Below are positions 20,807-29,807 of a DNA stretch of 41,576 nt, piece by piece. Position 1 is the first letter of the stretch, and each line of letters begins with the position of its first letter. This stretch comes from an uncultured Bacteroidia bacterium (lineage in GTDB: Bacteria; Bacteroidota; Bacteroidia; Bacteroidales; F082). Under the pieces are notes generated by a model. It was not told the origin of the DNA and did not search any database. It saw nothing but the letters and a program-made list of their open reading frames with translations. The stretch covers positions 1 to 41,576 of the forward strand of contig CAJVWU010000032.1 of NCBI GenBank assembly GCA_913009755.1. The letters run 5' to 3'. The position numbers and the translations under genes are program-made.

Positions 20807-20944
20807 GGCCAACTGATAAATCCATTGGCTGGGGATTCATTCCAGTCCTTCGAGCCATTCCGATGTGTGTGTCATCACCAACAACCTGCAGTTCCAACAC
20901 ATTTTTACCTGATTTAAAAGAACTTGCTATTGTTATTTCAAAGA
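20793..20944 (-). pseudogene. C-terminal fragment of a glycoside-hydrolase-like beta-sandwich protein
   Basis: From 20944 on the minus strand an open frame without a start reads FEITIASSFKSGKNVLELQ, then VVGDDTHIGMARRTG and MNPQPMDLSVGQKKS, stopping at 20793-20795 inside the last tandem repeat unit. SGKNVLELQVV resembles the closing strand of jelly-roll sugar-binding domains in glycoside hydrolases. The fragment lies directly after the stop of the sugar kinase, suggesting that a hydrolase gene once stood here and was removed. Confidence 0.35.
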
Positions 20945-21820
20945 TCAAAATTGATTATTAATCATGTCATTTAATTTCTTTTCATTTTCAACAATACTTT
21001 CCAGCAGTTTGAACTGTGTTCGTGTCCTTATCAGGTTGTGCCCGGGATAAGCGGTTTTGTAATAGATGCTGCCGTTCAGGTAATCTGTCAGAAATCTCAA
21101 GCCCTGCTCGTAAATAATGTTTTTTGCTCCTGTCAGCAGGCTTTTCTTTTCCACACCGGTCAGATTATCTTTCAGTGGTTCAAGATATCCTTTTGTCAGT
21201 GCCTCAAAATGCTCCTCCCTGAAGATCACTTTATCAAGATCGGGTTCATCTTCTGCCGCCGGAGAGGTGAATGTCCGCACCATGTCTCCGTAATCATGCA
21301 TAATGACCCCGGGCATTACGGTATCAAGGTCAATGACCAGGATCTTTTTATCTGCAAAAAGAATATTGTTGATCTTGGTGTCATTGTGGGTGATCCGTTT
21401 TGGGAGCTTACCGGCAATATCCTGATATTGTGAAACAATAAAAAAGTATTTTTCCGCTTTTTCAATTTCTGTCCGTGCATTTTCCAATAATTCTGGCCGG
21501 GGTGTATTCAATGTCTTTTTATAAATATCGAACCTGCCCGGAAGATCATGGAAGTTTACAATGGTGTCGCTAAATTTTTCCTGTAGCAATGTATTCAGGA
21601 ACAACTGGAATTTACCCATGGTTTTCGCTGCCTGGTAGGATATTTCTGGATCTTCGGATATTTCGTGTGAAATGGCACCGGGTAATAATTCAGCCAGCCG
21701 CCAGGCAGTTCCCTCTTTGTCAACAAAATGAAATTTTCCCGAAAATGTCCGAAATAATGCAGGTGTCACAGGTGTCAGTTGAATATCTTTTTGATATTCA
21801 TCAATGGCAATGAAAAGCAC
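20945..21820 (-). CDS. Sugar kinase of the aminoglycoside-phosphotransferase fold (NahK-like), N-terminus missing
   Basis: The 291-residue product has the catalytic half of an APH/choline-kinase-like sugar kinase: ITHNDTKINNILF (catalytic HxDxxxxN loop) and VIDLDTVMPG (metal-binding aspartate), then GDMVRTF. Bacteroidota relatives, usually called N-acetylhexosamine 1-kinase or phosphotransferase, are about 350-360 residues and begin with a glycine-rich ATP loop and a YVLQRIN strand. Those parts are not visible. The frame stays open to 21961, eight bases from the end of the nucleotidyltransferase gene, but contains no ATG, GTG or TTG before the GTG at 21820. It has therefore probably lost its start and ATP loop. 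Its partner gene lies directly upstream. Confidence 0.65.
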   Translation of the reverse strand: MLFIAIDEYQKDIQLTPVTPALFRTFSGKFHFVDKEGTAWRLAELLPGAISHEISEDPEISYQAAKTMGKFQLFLNTLLQEKFSDTIVNFHDLPGRFDIYKKTLNTPRPELLENARTEIEKAEKYFFIVSQYQDIAGKLPKRITHNDTKINNILFADKKILVIDLDTVMPGVIMHDYGDMVRTFTSPAAEDEPDLDKVIFREEHFEALTKGYLEPLKDNLTGVEKKSLLTGAKNIIYEQGLRFLTDYLNGSIYYKTAYPGHNLIRTRTQFKLLESIVENEKKLNDMINNQF

Positions 21821-21968
21821 TTCGTAATTGGAAACCAGTTCGTTTATCCGAAAAAAAATGGCTGAATATCTTTTGCATGAATACGATAATGGCTTTTTCG
21901 TTCTAAATACGTTGAAGCAACTTGTTTTTGTGGTTGCCGGAACAATCAGTAAAATTACTCAATTATTA

Positions 21969-22868
21969 TTATTCCCACAGGTTTTCCGGATAGATATTTT
22001 CATCCGTCAGTTGCCTGATTTTACGGATGGTCACCGGCTTATCCTCCTGATAAGTCACCCCAAACCAGCGGTCGTTGCTGGTAAGTGCCCGGCAGGTAGC
22101 TTCTCCGGCTTTTATCAGTTTGTTCACCACTGTCGGAATATAAAATTCGGCTTTGAGTTGGTTGGCATTTTTGCGGATAAATTCCCTGAATCCCTCTTCA
22201 GCCTGTTCAAAATAACGTGGTGTGAAACCCCAGAAATTCATGGAGACTACTGCATCCTCATCAATGGCATGTTCCTGTCCGTCATCGTCATAGACCACCC
22301 TGCCGTTTTTCCGTTGAATGCTTGTCCGTTCCACTACATCCGTCAGCAGGTCATGCTTTACCTCGCAAACACCACGGGAAACCGTTCCGTTTTCCGATAA
22401 GGTATTTTTCAGTTTGTAGCCCACCATGGCATATTTCGGTTCGTTGTTTTTAAGGGATGACAGGAACTTTGAAATCAAAACAAAAGCATTACGCCCATAA
22501 AAATCATCAGCATTAATCACACAAAACGGCTCGTTGATATAATCTTTGGCCACAAGCACTGCATGCCCCGTACCCCAGGGTTTGATGCGTTCAGGATTAA
22601 ATTCAATGCCTTCCGGTATATTGTGCAGTTCCTGCAGGATGAATCCGGTTTCAATTTTTCTGTGCAGACGGGGTTGGTAAATGGTTTTGAAATCATCAAT
22701 GATCTTCGGGTTCAGCACAAAGACCACTTTGCCGAAGCCGGCCCGGATGGCATCGAAAACGGAATAATCAATAATGCTCTCACCGGAAGGCCCTACTTTG
22801 TCCATTTGTTTCACGCCGCCATAACGGCTGCCGATACCTGCGGCAAGAATTAACAGTGTTGGTTTCAT
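21969..22868 (-). CDS. Sugar-phosphate nucleotidyltransferase
   Basis: A 299-residue NTP-transferase. The N-terminal nucleotide-binding motif LILAAGIGSRYGG is intact, K20 and D22 follow, and GTGHAVLVAK and FCVINADDFYG (the metal-binding aspartates) are typical. It should join a sugar-1-phosphate to a nucleotide. In Bacteroidota this gene is often paired with an APH-type sugar kinase, as here, so that the kinase makes the sugar-1-phosphate and this enzyme makes the nucleotide sugar. The exact sugar (galactose, GlcNAc or GalNAc) cannot be read from the sequence. Here the paired kinase seems to be damaged at its start. Confidence 0.82.
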   Translation of the reverse strand: MKPTLLILAAGIGSRYGGVKQMDKVGPSGESIIDYSVFDAIRAGFGKVVFVLNPKIIDDFKTIYQPRLHRKIETGFILQELHNIPEGIEFNPERIKPWGTGHAVLVAKDYINEPFCVINADDFYGRNAFVLISKFLSSLKNNEPKYAMVGYKLKNTLSENGTVSRGVCEVKHDLLTDVVERTSIQRKNGRVVYDDDGQEHAIDEDAVVSMNFWGFTPRYFEQAEEGFREFIRKNANQLKAEFYIPTVVNKLIKAGEATCRALTSNDRWFGVTYQEDKPVTIRKIRQLTDENIYPENLWE

Positions 22869-22917
22869 TGATCAGTTTTTTTGTCTGTTCTCAGGGCGGC
22901 AAGATATAAAAATTGGT

Positions 22918-22925
22918 TAACTTTG
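22918..22925 (+). promoter_or_regulatory. -7 box TAACTTTG for the Memo-family gene
   Basis: TAACTTTG matches TAnnTTTG. Transcription would start near 22932, which excludes the upstream in-frame ATG at 22913 and supports the ATG at 22946. Confidence 0.5.
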
Positions 22926-22945
22926 TTAATCTTAAAACAAAGAAA

Positions 22946-24037
22946 ATGAAAAAGCCAATCGATCTATTGCTTTTGGTCTTAACAAGCACAATCATACTAT
23001 TTTCGTGCAACCAAAACCCGGAGGAAATTCATCCTAAACTCAGGCCGCTGGCCGATACGATTGGATTTGCGCAATACAGTTGGCAAACGGACAGTGTGAT
23101 GGCGCGGATCAACCGCTTATACAAAGATCAGCGAGGTGCTGTCCCGAAATTTGATGTTGATGCCAAAACGGTTATTTCCCCTCATGATGATTACACTTAC
23201 GTGGGCTGGTTGTATCCGGCGGTTTTGCAGAATATTAAAGCCAATACTATCATCCTGATCGGCGTGGCGCACAAAGCCCGGCTGCTCAACCTTGAAAATC
23301 AGATAATTTTTGATTCCTATGATTACTGGAAAGGCCCTTTCGGAAAGATAAAGCCTTCCCCAATCCGGGAAGAAATTATCAAAAGTTTGCCGGAAGGAAT
23401 CTACCAGGTAAACGACTCAATGCAACGGATTGAACATTCGGTGGAGGCACTGCTGCCTTTCCTTCAATATTATCATCATAATCTTGAAATCGTCTCCATA
23501 CTTGTTCCTTACATGTCTTATGACAGGATGAAAGAAATAGCAAAACCCCTCGCCGATGCCATTAATAAGGTGACCCGGAGCCGTGGTTGGATATGGGGAA
23601 AAGATTATGCCATTGCCATATCAACCGATGCCGTTCATTACGGAGATGAAGACTGGGGCGGGAAAAACTTTGCTTATTACGGAACGGATTCGGCAGGATA
23701 TAAGCAGGCCCTGGCCCACGAACAGGAAATCATCGGCACACTCACAGGTAAACTGACACCTGAGAAAGTAAAATTATTTACTAAATTTACGGTAGAGGAC
23801 AACGATTACAAAACCTATAAATGGACCTGGTGCGGCAGGTATTCCGTACCATTCGGCTTGCTCACCTCTTATTATTTAAACCGGTTGCAGGAAAATCCGC
23901 CTTTAACCGGTCATTTCATCGGATATGCCAACAGTATTGATCACCCGCATTTGCCGGTTAAAGACCTGAACATGGGGGTTACCGCACCGGCCAGCATGCA
24001 CCATTGGGTTGGGTATGCCGGAGTGGTTTATTATTGA
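22946..24037 (+). CDS. Memo-family (AmmeMemoRadiSam protein B-like) lipoprotein
   Basis: A 363-residue protein from the ATG at 22946. The N-terminus has a lipoprotein signal ending LFSC, so it should be anchored in a membrane. The body is a Memo domain: VISPHDDYTYVGWLYP, IILIGVAHKAR, EHSVEALLPFLQYY and AISTDAVHYG carry the conserved histidines and acidic residues of the family. Memo-type proteins resemble extradiol dioxygenases, and their bacterial function is unsettled; they often sit near an AMMECR1 protein and a radical-SAM enzyme, neither of which is here. The gene is convergent with the sugar transporter and overlaps it tail to tail by seven bases. Confidence 0.8.
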   Translation: MKKPIDLLLLVLTSTIILFSCNQNPEEIHPKLRPLADTIGFAQYSWQTDSVMARINRLYKDQRGAVPKFDVDAKTVISPHDDYTYVGWLYPAVLQNIKANTIILIGVAHKARLLNLENQIIFDSYDYWKGPFGKIKPSPIREEIIKSLPEGIYQVNDSMQRIEHSVEALLPFLQYYHHNLEIVSILVPYMSYDRMKEIAKPLADAINKVTRSRGWIWGKDYAIAISTDAVHYGDEDWGGKNFAYYGTDSAGYKQALAHEQEIIGTLTGKLTPEKVKLFTKFTVEDNDYKTYKWTWCGRYSVPFGLLTSYYLNRLQENPPLTGHFIGYANSIDHPHLPVKDLNMGVTAPASMHHWVGYAGVVYY

Positions 24038-25320
24038 GTTTTCCACGACATCATTTTATACCCGCTGTAAGCATAATAAAAAATAAAGATATAACAAGGC
24101 AGGAGAATCCAGTAAGCCGCCTGTGAATTGTAAACATCCGAAAATTTACCCCAGGCAAGTGGTATCAAAGCCCCTCCGGCAATGGCCATGATGAGCATGG
24201 CAGAACCCGTTTTCAGGAATTTCCCCAGTCCGTGTATGGCCAGCGGCCAGATGGCAGGCCACACCAGTGCATTGGCCAGTCCCAGCAAAGCAACAAATGC
24301 TACGGAAGCAACCGGTGGAGTAATTATCACTAAAACCGTAAACACGACACCCAGCATGGCGGAAAGCTGCAAAGCCTTTTGCTGGCTGATATATCGGGGA
24401 ATAAAAATAATTCCGATAATATAGCCAACAATCATGGAGCCGAGTGTCAGCGAGGTAAAAACTTTTGCCGTGCTGATGGGAATGCCCAGGGATATTCCGT
24501 AACGGATAATAGTGTCCCCGGCAACAACTTCCGCCCCCACATATAGAAACAAAGCAATGACACCCAACACAAGATTCGGAAACTGGAATATATTTGTCTT
24601 TTGATTAACGGTTTCATCAACCGTTTCATCTTGTTCCTCTTCAATTTCCGGAAGCGGTGAAAACCGGATCATCAGTCCCAGTAGAACCAAAACAATGGTC
24701 ATCACTGTGTAAGGCAGGATCACCCTTGAGGCCAGCCCGTCCAGGGCAAGCACCTTGGCCTGGACGTCCAGTGTTTTTAAATTTTCCACAAAAGCATCGC
24801 CATCACTTAAAATAAAATAGGCCAGGATTAAGGGGGCCACCGCACCGGCCACTTTGTTGGCAATGCCCATGATACTGATACGTTTTGCCGCCGATTCACG
24901 CGGGCCGATAATTGTAATGTACGGATTGGATGCCGTTTGAAGGATAGCGAGTCCCGTACCCATGATAAATAATCCCAAAAGAAATATTCCGTAAATGCGG
25001 GTTCGTGCAGCCGGCACAAAGATCAAAGTCCCCACAGCCATCACAAAAAGCCCCACCATCATCCCGTTTTTAAATCCTGTTTTTTTCAGTATCCATGACG
25101 AAGGCAAAGCCATCACGGTATAAGAAATATAAAAGGCAAAGGTTACCAGTAAAGCCTCGAAATTGGTGAGTTCGCAGGCAATCTTCAGGTAGGGGATCAA
25201 AATCCCGTTCAGCCAGGTGACAAACCCGAAAATAAAAAAGAGTATGCCGATTATGGTGATGGACAGCACGTAATTTTTTTTACGCTGCGGAACCGGATTT
25301 AAAGCATCTGTGTTTTGCAT
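24031..25320 (-). CDS. FucP/GluP-type sugar:proton MFS transporter
   Basis: A 429-residue inner-membrane protein with about twelve hydrophobic helices. The signature features of the FucP/glucose-galactose branch are present: FGFVTWLNGILIPYLK near residue 35, PSSWILKKTGFKNGM, and GTGLAILQTASNPYITIIGP near 125-145. It should import a hexose such as galactose, glucose or fucose with protons. The location beside a beta-galactosidase, a sugar kinase and a nucleotidyltransferase fits uptake of the sugar they release and activate. A loop near 212-232 is very acidic. The stop codon region overlaps the end of the Memo-family gene on the other strand. Confidence 0.87.
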   Translation of the reverse strand: MQNTDALNPVPQRKKNYVLSITIIGILFFIFGFVTWLNGILIPYLKIACELTNFEALLVTFAFYISYTVMALPSSWILKKTGFKNGMMVGLFVMAVGTLIFVPAARTRIYGIFLLGLFIMGTGLAILQTASNPYITIIGPRESAAKRISIMGIANKVAGAVAPLILAYFILSDGDAFVENLKTLDVQAKVLALDGLASRVILPYTVMTIVLVLLGLMIRFSPLPEIEEEQDETVDETVNQKTNIFQFPNLVLGVIALFLYVGAEVVAGDTIIRYGISLGIPISTAKVFTSLTLGSMIVGYIIGIIFIPRYISQQKALQLSAMLGVVFTVLVIITPPVASVAFVALLGLANALVWPAIWPLAIHGLGKFLKTGSAMLIMAIAGGALIPLAWGKFSDVYNSQAAYWILLPCYIFIFYYAYSGYKMMSWKTQ

Positions 25321-25422
25321 TGACCTTTATGAATTTAATGGTCAATATTACAAAAAATAGAAATGATTGTTTCTTTATTTCTGATTTTAAAACACATTTA
25401 CCCACTTTATCCGGAACTGTTG

Positions 25423-25430
25423 TACATTTG
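25423..25430 (+). promoter_or_regulatory. -7 box TACATTTG for the first acyl-CoA synthetase
   Basis: TACATTTG matches TAnnTTTG. A start near 25437 gives a leader of about 12 bases and favours the ATG at 25449 over the in-frame ATG at 25320, which would lie upstream of the promoter. Confidence 0.5.
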
Positions 25431-25448
25431 AACTTTAATAAAAATACA

Positions 25449-27110
25449 ATGCAAGACTTTTCAATTTTAACTTTACCGGCACTATTACAACGGTCAGTAG
25501 AAAAATTTGGTGAATTACCTGCCGTTGCCTTTGTCGGGGAAACACCGTTGACATACTCTGAGTTTAACAAGCGAAGGCTCTCCATTATTTCGTTGCTTGA
25601 GAAACTGGAAATACAACCGGGAGACCGTGTGGCACTTTTGAGTGCAAACATGCCAAACTGGGGGGTTGCCTATTTTGCCATCACTTCAATGGGTGCCGTC
25701 GTTGTCCCCATCCTTCCCGATTTTAGTGTGAATGAAATTGAAAATGTGTTAACCCACTCTGAAGCCGGTGCCATTTTCATTTCCCAGGGTCTGAAATCGA
25801 AAATTGTAAATCTGAAACCTGAAAACCTGCTTCACCGGATACTTATTGATGATCTTTCGCTGATAGAAACCAATCGTGAAGGCATCCGGTTTAATGAAGG
25901 ATCAAATCCGGTAAAAAAATATAAAGTTGCCGATGACGACCTGGCGGCTATTATTTATACGTCGGGGACTACCGGAAAATCAAAGGGGGTCATGCTGACA
26001 CATAAAAACATCTGTTCCAATGCCATCGCCAGCAGAAGCATTCAGGAGATCAACCCGGAAGACCGTTTTTTATCGGTACTTCCCCTGTCGCATACTTACG
26101 AAAACACCATCGGATTTATTTTACCATTGATTTGCGGTGCAAGCATTTTTTACATTAAAAAACCACCAACACCTGCTGTTTTGCTACCCGCCCTGAAAAG
26201 TGTACGGCCCAGCCTGATGCTGACCGTGCCGTTGATCATCGAAAAAATATACCGGAGCAAAGTATTGCCCGAATTTCAAAAAAATAAACTGACCCGAACT
26301 TTGTATGCCATCCCGCCACTACGCAAAAAGTTTAACCGGTTGGCCGGGAAAAAACTTAAGCGCACCTTTGGGGGTGAATTAAAATTTTTCGGAATAGGTG
26401 GCGCCAAACTTGACAAAACCGTCGAGAAATTCCTGCGTGAGGCCAAATTTCCTTACGCTATCGGATATGGGCTTACCGAAACATCACCCTTGCTTGCAGG
26501 GGTTAATCCGCTAAATACAAAGCTGCAATCAACCGGGCCTCCGCTTGAGGGTGTTACATTAAAAATTCACAACCCCGGAAAACTCACCGGTGAAGGCGAA
26601 ATATGGGCCAAAGGCCCGAACTTGATGAAAGGATACTACAAAGAGCCCGAACTGACCAAAGAAGTAATGACCGATGACGGATGGTTCAAAACCGGAGACC
26701 TGGGGATTTTGGACGATACCAATTATCTTTATATACGTGGCCGCAGTAAAAATGTGATCATCGGCCCCGGTGGCGAGAATATTTTTCCTGAAGATATCGA
26801 ATCGGTCATTAACAATTTCAAGCATGTTGCCGAATCACTAGTTATTCAGCAAAAGGGGAAACTGGTGGCGATGGTTCACTTCAACCGCGAAGAGGTTGAA
26901 GAAAAATACCAGCACATGAAAGGTGAATTTTCAGATTATATCGAAAAGAAATATGAAGAACTAAGTAAAGAACTACGGGAATACGTTAATGCACGGGTGA
27001 ACAAATTCTCAAAAATTCAGGAAGTTTTTCTCCAGAAAGAGGAATTTATCAAAACGGCCACAAAAAAGATCAAGCGGTTCCTGTACGCTAAAGAATCACA
27101 TGCTTCATAG
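25449..27110 (+). CDS. Long-chain acyl-CoA synthetase (AMP-forming)
   Basis: A 553-residue adenylate-forming enzyme that activates a fatty acid to acyl-AMP and then acyl-CoA. The ATP-binding P-loop-like motif is IIYTSGTTGKSKGVMLTHKN, the acyl-adenylate motif is GYGLTETSPL, and the hinge region reads GWFKTGDLGIL followed by RGRSKNVIIGPGGENIFPED. The C-terminal catalytic lysine probably lies in KTATKKIKRF. The start at 25449 is set by the promoter position; the longer frame to 25320 would add 43 residues unlike the family. A second, separately initiated synthetase follows 62 bases later. Substrate chain length is not evident. Confidence 0.88.
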   Translation: MQDFSILTLPALLQRSVEKFGELPAVAFVGETPLTYSEFNKRRLSIISLLEKLEIQPGDRVALLSANMPNWGVAYFAITSMGAVVVPILPDFSVNEIENVLTHSEAGAIFISQGLKSKIVNLKPENLLHRILIDDLSLIETNREGIRFNEGSNPVKKYKVADDDLAAIIYTSGTTGKSKGVMLTHKNICSNAIASRSIQEINPEDRFLSVLPLSHTYENTIGFILPLICGASIFYIKKPPTPAVLLPALKSVRPSLMLTVPLIIEKIYRSKVLPEFQKNKLTRTLYAIPPLRKKFNRLAGKKLKRTFGGELKFFGIGGAKLDKTVEKFLREAKFPYAIGYGLTETSPLLAGVNPLNTKLQSTGPPLEGVTLKIHNPGKLTGEGEIWAKGPNLMKGYYKEPELTKEVMTDDGWFKTGDLGILDDTNYLYIRGRSKNVIIGPGGENIFPEDIESVINNFKHVAESLVIQQKGKLVAMVHFNREEVEEKYQHMKGEFSDYIEKKYEELSKELREYVNARVNKFSKIQEVFLQKEEFIKTATKKIKRFLYAKESHAS

Positions 27111-27133
27111 TAAGATGCTATTTTAACAATCAT

Positions 27134-27141
27134 TATCTTTG
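27134..27141 (+). promoter_or_regulatory. -7 box TATCTTTG for the second acyl-CoA synthetase
   Basis: TATCTTTG matches TAnnTTTG 24 bases after the stop of the first synthetase. It gives a leader of about 23 bases that contains a run of twelve A (27158-27169). Confidence 0.45.
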
Positions 27142-27171
27142 TACAATCCAATCATCTAAAAAAAAAAAATA

Positions 27172-28959
27172 TTGACAAAGATTACCCGCACTTTTGACGT
27201 ACTGACCAATTCAGAAGTAAATTTTAACCGTGATGTCGCCCTTTCAATAAAACGCAACGGGAAATGGGAAAATTTCAGTACGGAAGCGTACCGGAAAAAT
27301 GTGGACGAATTCAGTTTGGGCCTGTTGGCCTTGGGATTTAAAAAAGGGGACAAAATAGCCACGGTTACCAACAACCGCCCCGAATGGAATTTCATTGATT
27401 TCGGCATGTCGCAAACAGGCTGCGTTCATGTATGTATCTATCCGACCATCAGCGACAGGGAATACAAACACATTCTTTCCCACTCCGAATCACGAATACT
27501 TATTGTTTCGGGAAAAGAACTGTATTTAAGATTAAAACCCATTGCGGAACAAATTGAAACCATCGAAGCCGTTTATACCATTGATGCTGTTGAAGGAGCG
27601 AAAAACTGGCGGGAGATTGCATATCTCGGCACATCGCGGGAAAGTGAATTCAGGCCTTTACTTGAGAAGCGGAGGGAGGCGGTTTCCCCTGATGATTTGC
27701 TGACACTCATTTACACCTCGGGCACAACCGGCCTCTCGAAAGGCGTGATGCTCACCCATAAAAATGTGGTCAGTAATTTTCTGCTGGCACAACAGTTTGT
27801 CACCTATCTTAAACCCGGAGACCGTGCCTTGAGTTTTTTGCCTTTGTCGCACGTGCTGGAGCGGGTTGGCAATTATTTGTGGCAATCGAAGGGATTATCC
27901 GTTTACTATGCGGAAAGTATGGATACCCTTGGTGATAATATGCGGGAGATCAAAGCGAATACATTCATTACCGTACCCCGTGTTTTTGAAAAAGTGTACG
28001 ATAAAATCATCAATAAAGGCAGGGATTTAAAAGGCATAAAGAAAGCTTTGTTTTTTTGGGCTGTCAAAATGGGTGACCGGTATGATCCAGACCCCAAAAA
28101 AAGGAGCATGGCGTACAATGCAAAACTTGCCCTTGCCAACAAGCTGATTTTCAGCAAATGGCGTGAAGCCCTCGGTGGCGAATTAAAAGGAGTGATCTCA
28201 GGTGGCGCTGCATTGCAACCACGACTGGCCAGGATTTTCTTTGCTGCAAAGATTATCGTGCAGGAAGGCTATGGCCTGACCGAAACATCACCCCTCATTT
28301 CAGCCAATATGCCGCATCTGCCTTTCCTGAGATTTGGAAGCGTTGGGGTTGTGCCCGAAGAACTGGAAGTGAAAATTGCAGCAGATGGCGAAATACTGGA
28401 AAGAGGGCCCAACCTGATGAAAGGCTATTACAAAGACCCCAAAAAAACAGCCGAAGCCATTGACAAAGACGGTTGGTTCCATACCGGCGATATCGGCACC
28501 CTCGACGAAAAACGGATGCTGACCATTACCGACAGGAAGAAAGAAATCTTTAAACTGTCAGGCGGAAAATATGTAGCACCCCAGGTTGTTGAAAATAAAT
28601 TCAAAGAGTCCATGTTTATTGAACAACTCATGGTGATTGGCGAAAATGAAAAATTTACTGCCGCACTGATTTCTCCCGATTTTGAATTTCTCCACAACTG
28701 GTGTAATATTCACCACATTACCTATCGCGACAACAATGACCTGATAAAAAAACAAAAAGTGATTGACCGCTACCAGGTTGAGGTGGACAAATACAACAAA
28801 GACCTCGACCATGTGGCACAGGTGAAGGTTTTTCGGCTGGTTGCCGATGAATGGACACCGGAAAGCGGTGATCTTTCCCCAACCTTAAAATTAAAAAGGA
28901 AAGTCCTCATGAAAAAATACAAACCACTTGTTGAGGGGATTTATGAGAAAAAGCAGTGA
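27172..28959 (+). CDS. Long-chain acyl-CoA synthetase (FadD15-like)
   Basis: A 595-residue AMP-forming long-chain fatty-acid:CoA ligase. Motifs are LIYTSGTTGLSKGVMLTHKN, GYGLTETSPLIS, GWFHTGDIGTLDE and ITDRKKEIFKLSGGKYVAPQ. The insertion after the third motif (about 255-330, containing DGDRY-like GDRYDPDPKKR) is typical of the 600-residue group used for beta-oxidation or phospholipid acyl supply. No ATG is found at the expected place; the likely start is TTG at 27172, just after an A12 run. A miscounted base in that run could hide an upstream start. It differs from the neighbouring synthetase in length and insert, so the two are probably not recent duplicates. Confidence 0.88.
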   Translation: MTKITRTFDVLTNSEVNFNRDVALSIKRNGKWENFSTEAYRKNVDEFSLGLLALGFKKGDKIATVTNNRPEWNFIDFGMSQTGCVHVCIYPTISDREYKHILSHSESRILIVSGKELYLRLKPIAEQIETIEAVYTIDAVEGAKNWREIAYLGTSRESEFRPLLEKRREAVSPDDLLTLIYTSGTTGLSKGVMLTHKNVVSNFLLAQQFVTYLKPGDRALSFLPLSHVLERVGNYLWQSKGLSVYYAESMDTLGDNMREIKANTFITVPRVFEKVYDKIINKGRDLKGIKKALFFWAVKMGDRYDPDPKKRSMAYNAKLALANKLIFSKWREALGGELKGVISGGAALQPRLARIFFAAKIIVQEGYGLTETSPLISANMPHLPFLRFGSVGVVPEELEVKIAADGEILERGPNLMKGYYKDPKKTAEAIDKDGWFHTGDIGTLDEKRMLTITDRKKEIFKLSGGKYVAPQVVENKFKESMFIEQLMVIGENEKFTAALISPDFEFLHNWCNIHHITYRDNNDLIKKQKVIDRYQVEVDKYNKDLDHVAQVKVFRLVADEWTPESGDLSPTLKLKRKVLMKKYKPLVEGIYEKKQ

Positions 28960-29020
28960 TTTCTTTTGCGGTTTGTTAATTTCAGTGACTTACGGCGTTC
29001 AATGTTCCTGAAATAGAAAA

Positions 29021-29608
29021 TTAATTCATCACCGATAACAGGTTGATGCGGTGTTGTTCAAAGTTCAACATACCGTTTATCTTGTCCCTTAATGAAGAGC
29101 GTGCCCTGGAAAGTTGTGATTTTGAGGTACTGACTGAGATATTCATCATTTTCCCAATCTCTTTGTGGGAATACCCCTGCATGATATTCAGGAAAAAAAC
29201 GGTACGATAACCTTCCGGAAGTTCATGAACCATTTTAAGCAGTTCTTTCAGCGAAATTTTTCCGATGATCTCATGTTCGATAGGATAAAAAGCATTGACA
29301 TCATCAAAATCAATATTTTTGTTAAAAAGGTTTTTCCGCTTGTAAAAATTCAAAGAAGTATTGATCATGATCCTGCGCATCCAGCCTTCCAGCGAACCTT
29401 CACCCCGGTAATTACTCAGGTATTTAAATATTTTGATAAAACCTTCCTGCAATATATCTTCCGCATCGGTAGCGTTTTTCCCATATTTTAAACAGGTACC
29501 GAAAAGTCGTTTTGAATAATTATTGTAAAGGTCGGCTTGTGCCTTTTTGTCGTTTGACAAACAACGCTTGAGCAGGTTCTTCTCAACAACACTTTCTTCA
29601 ATATACAT
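29021..29608 (-). CDS. ECF-family RNA polymerase sigma factor
   Basis: A 195-residue sigma-70 family protein. Region 2 is visible at about 25-95 (LYNNYSKRLFGTCLKYG, DAEDILQEGFIKIFKYL, the core-binding and -10 recognition helices), and region 4 at about 125-180 (LPEGYRTVFFLNIMQGYSHKEIGKMMNIS, a helix-turn-helix). No anti-sigma gene lies next to it. A TPR-LuxR regulator follows downstream on the same strand after about 210 bases. It may serve envelope or nutrient signals, but no target promoter can be read from the window. Confidence 0.88.
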   Translation of the reverse strand: MYIEESVVEKNLLKRCLSNDKKAQADLYNNYSKRLFGTCLKYGKNATDAEDILQEGFIKIFKYLSNYRGEGSLEGWMRRIMINTSLNFYKRKNLFNKNIDFDDVNAFYPIEHEIIGKISLKELLKMVHELPEGYRTVFFLNIMQGYSHKEIGKMMNISVSTSKSQLSRARSSLRDKINGMLNFEQHRINLLSVMN

Positions 29609-29643
29609 TCTTCAAACGGTATTGGTTTTTTGAAAACAGTAGC

Positions 29644-29651
29644 CAAAAGTA
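29644..29651 (-). promoter_or_regulatory. -7 box TACTTTTG for the sigma-factor gene
   Basis: On the minus strand TACTTTTG matches TAnnTTTG, placed so that transcription starts near 29638, about 30 bases before the ATG at 29608. No TTTG box is seen at 19-21 bases. Confidence 0.4.
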
Positions 29652-29807
29652 TCATTCATGAAAAAGCTGAAATGTTAAAACAATACTACTTCACTTCTAC
29701 AAATCGCTATTTATATTCATTCTACGAAATGACATACTCTACATATAAATCATATATAAATGAAAACCAAGTGAATAAGTGTATTAAAACTTCTACATTA
29801 TGCACGT

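Noticed and set aside
21828-22400. 190-codon plus-strand frame starting METSSFIRKK
   Set aside because: Mostly antisense to the sugar nucleotidyltransferase; no conserved motif.
28979-29014. Terminator between the convergent acyl-CoA synthetase and sigma-factor genes
   Set aside because: ATTTCAG/CTGAAAT gives only a 7-bp AT-rich stem with a 22-base loop and no T-run, too weak to call.
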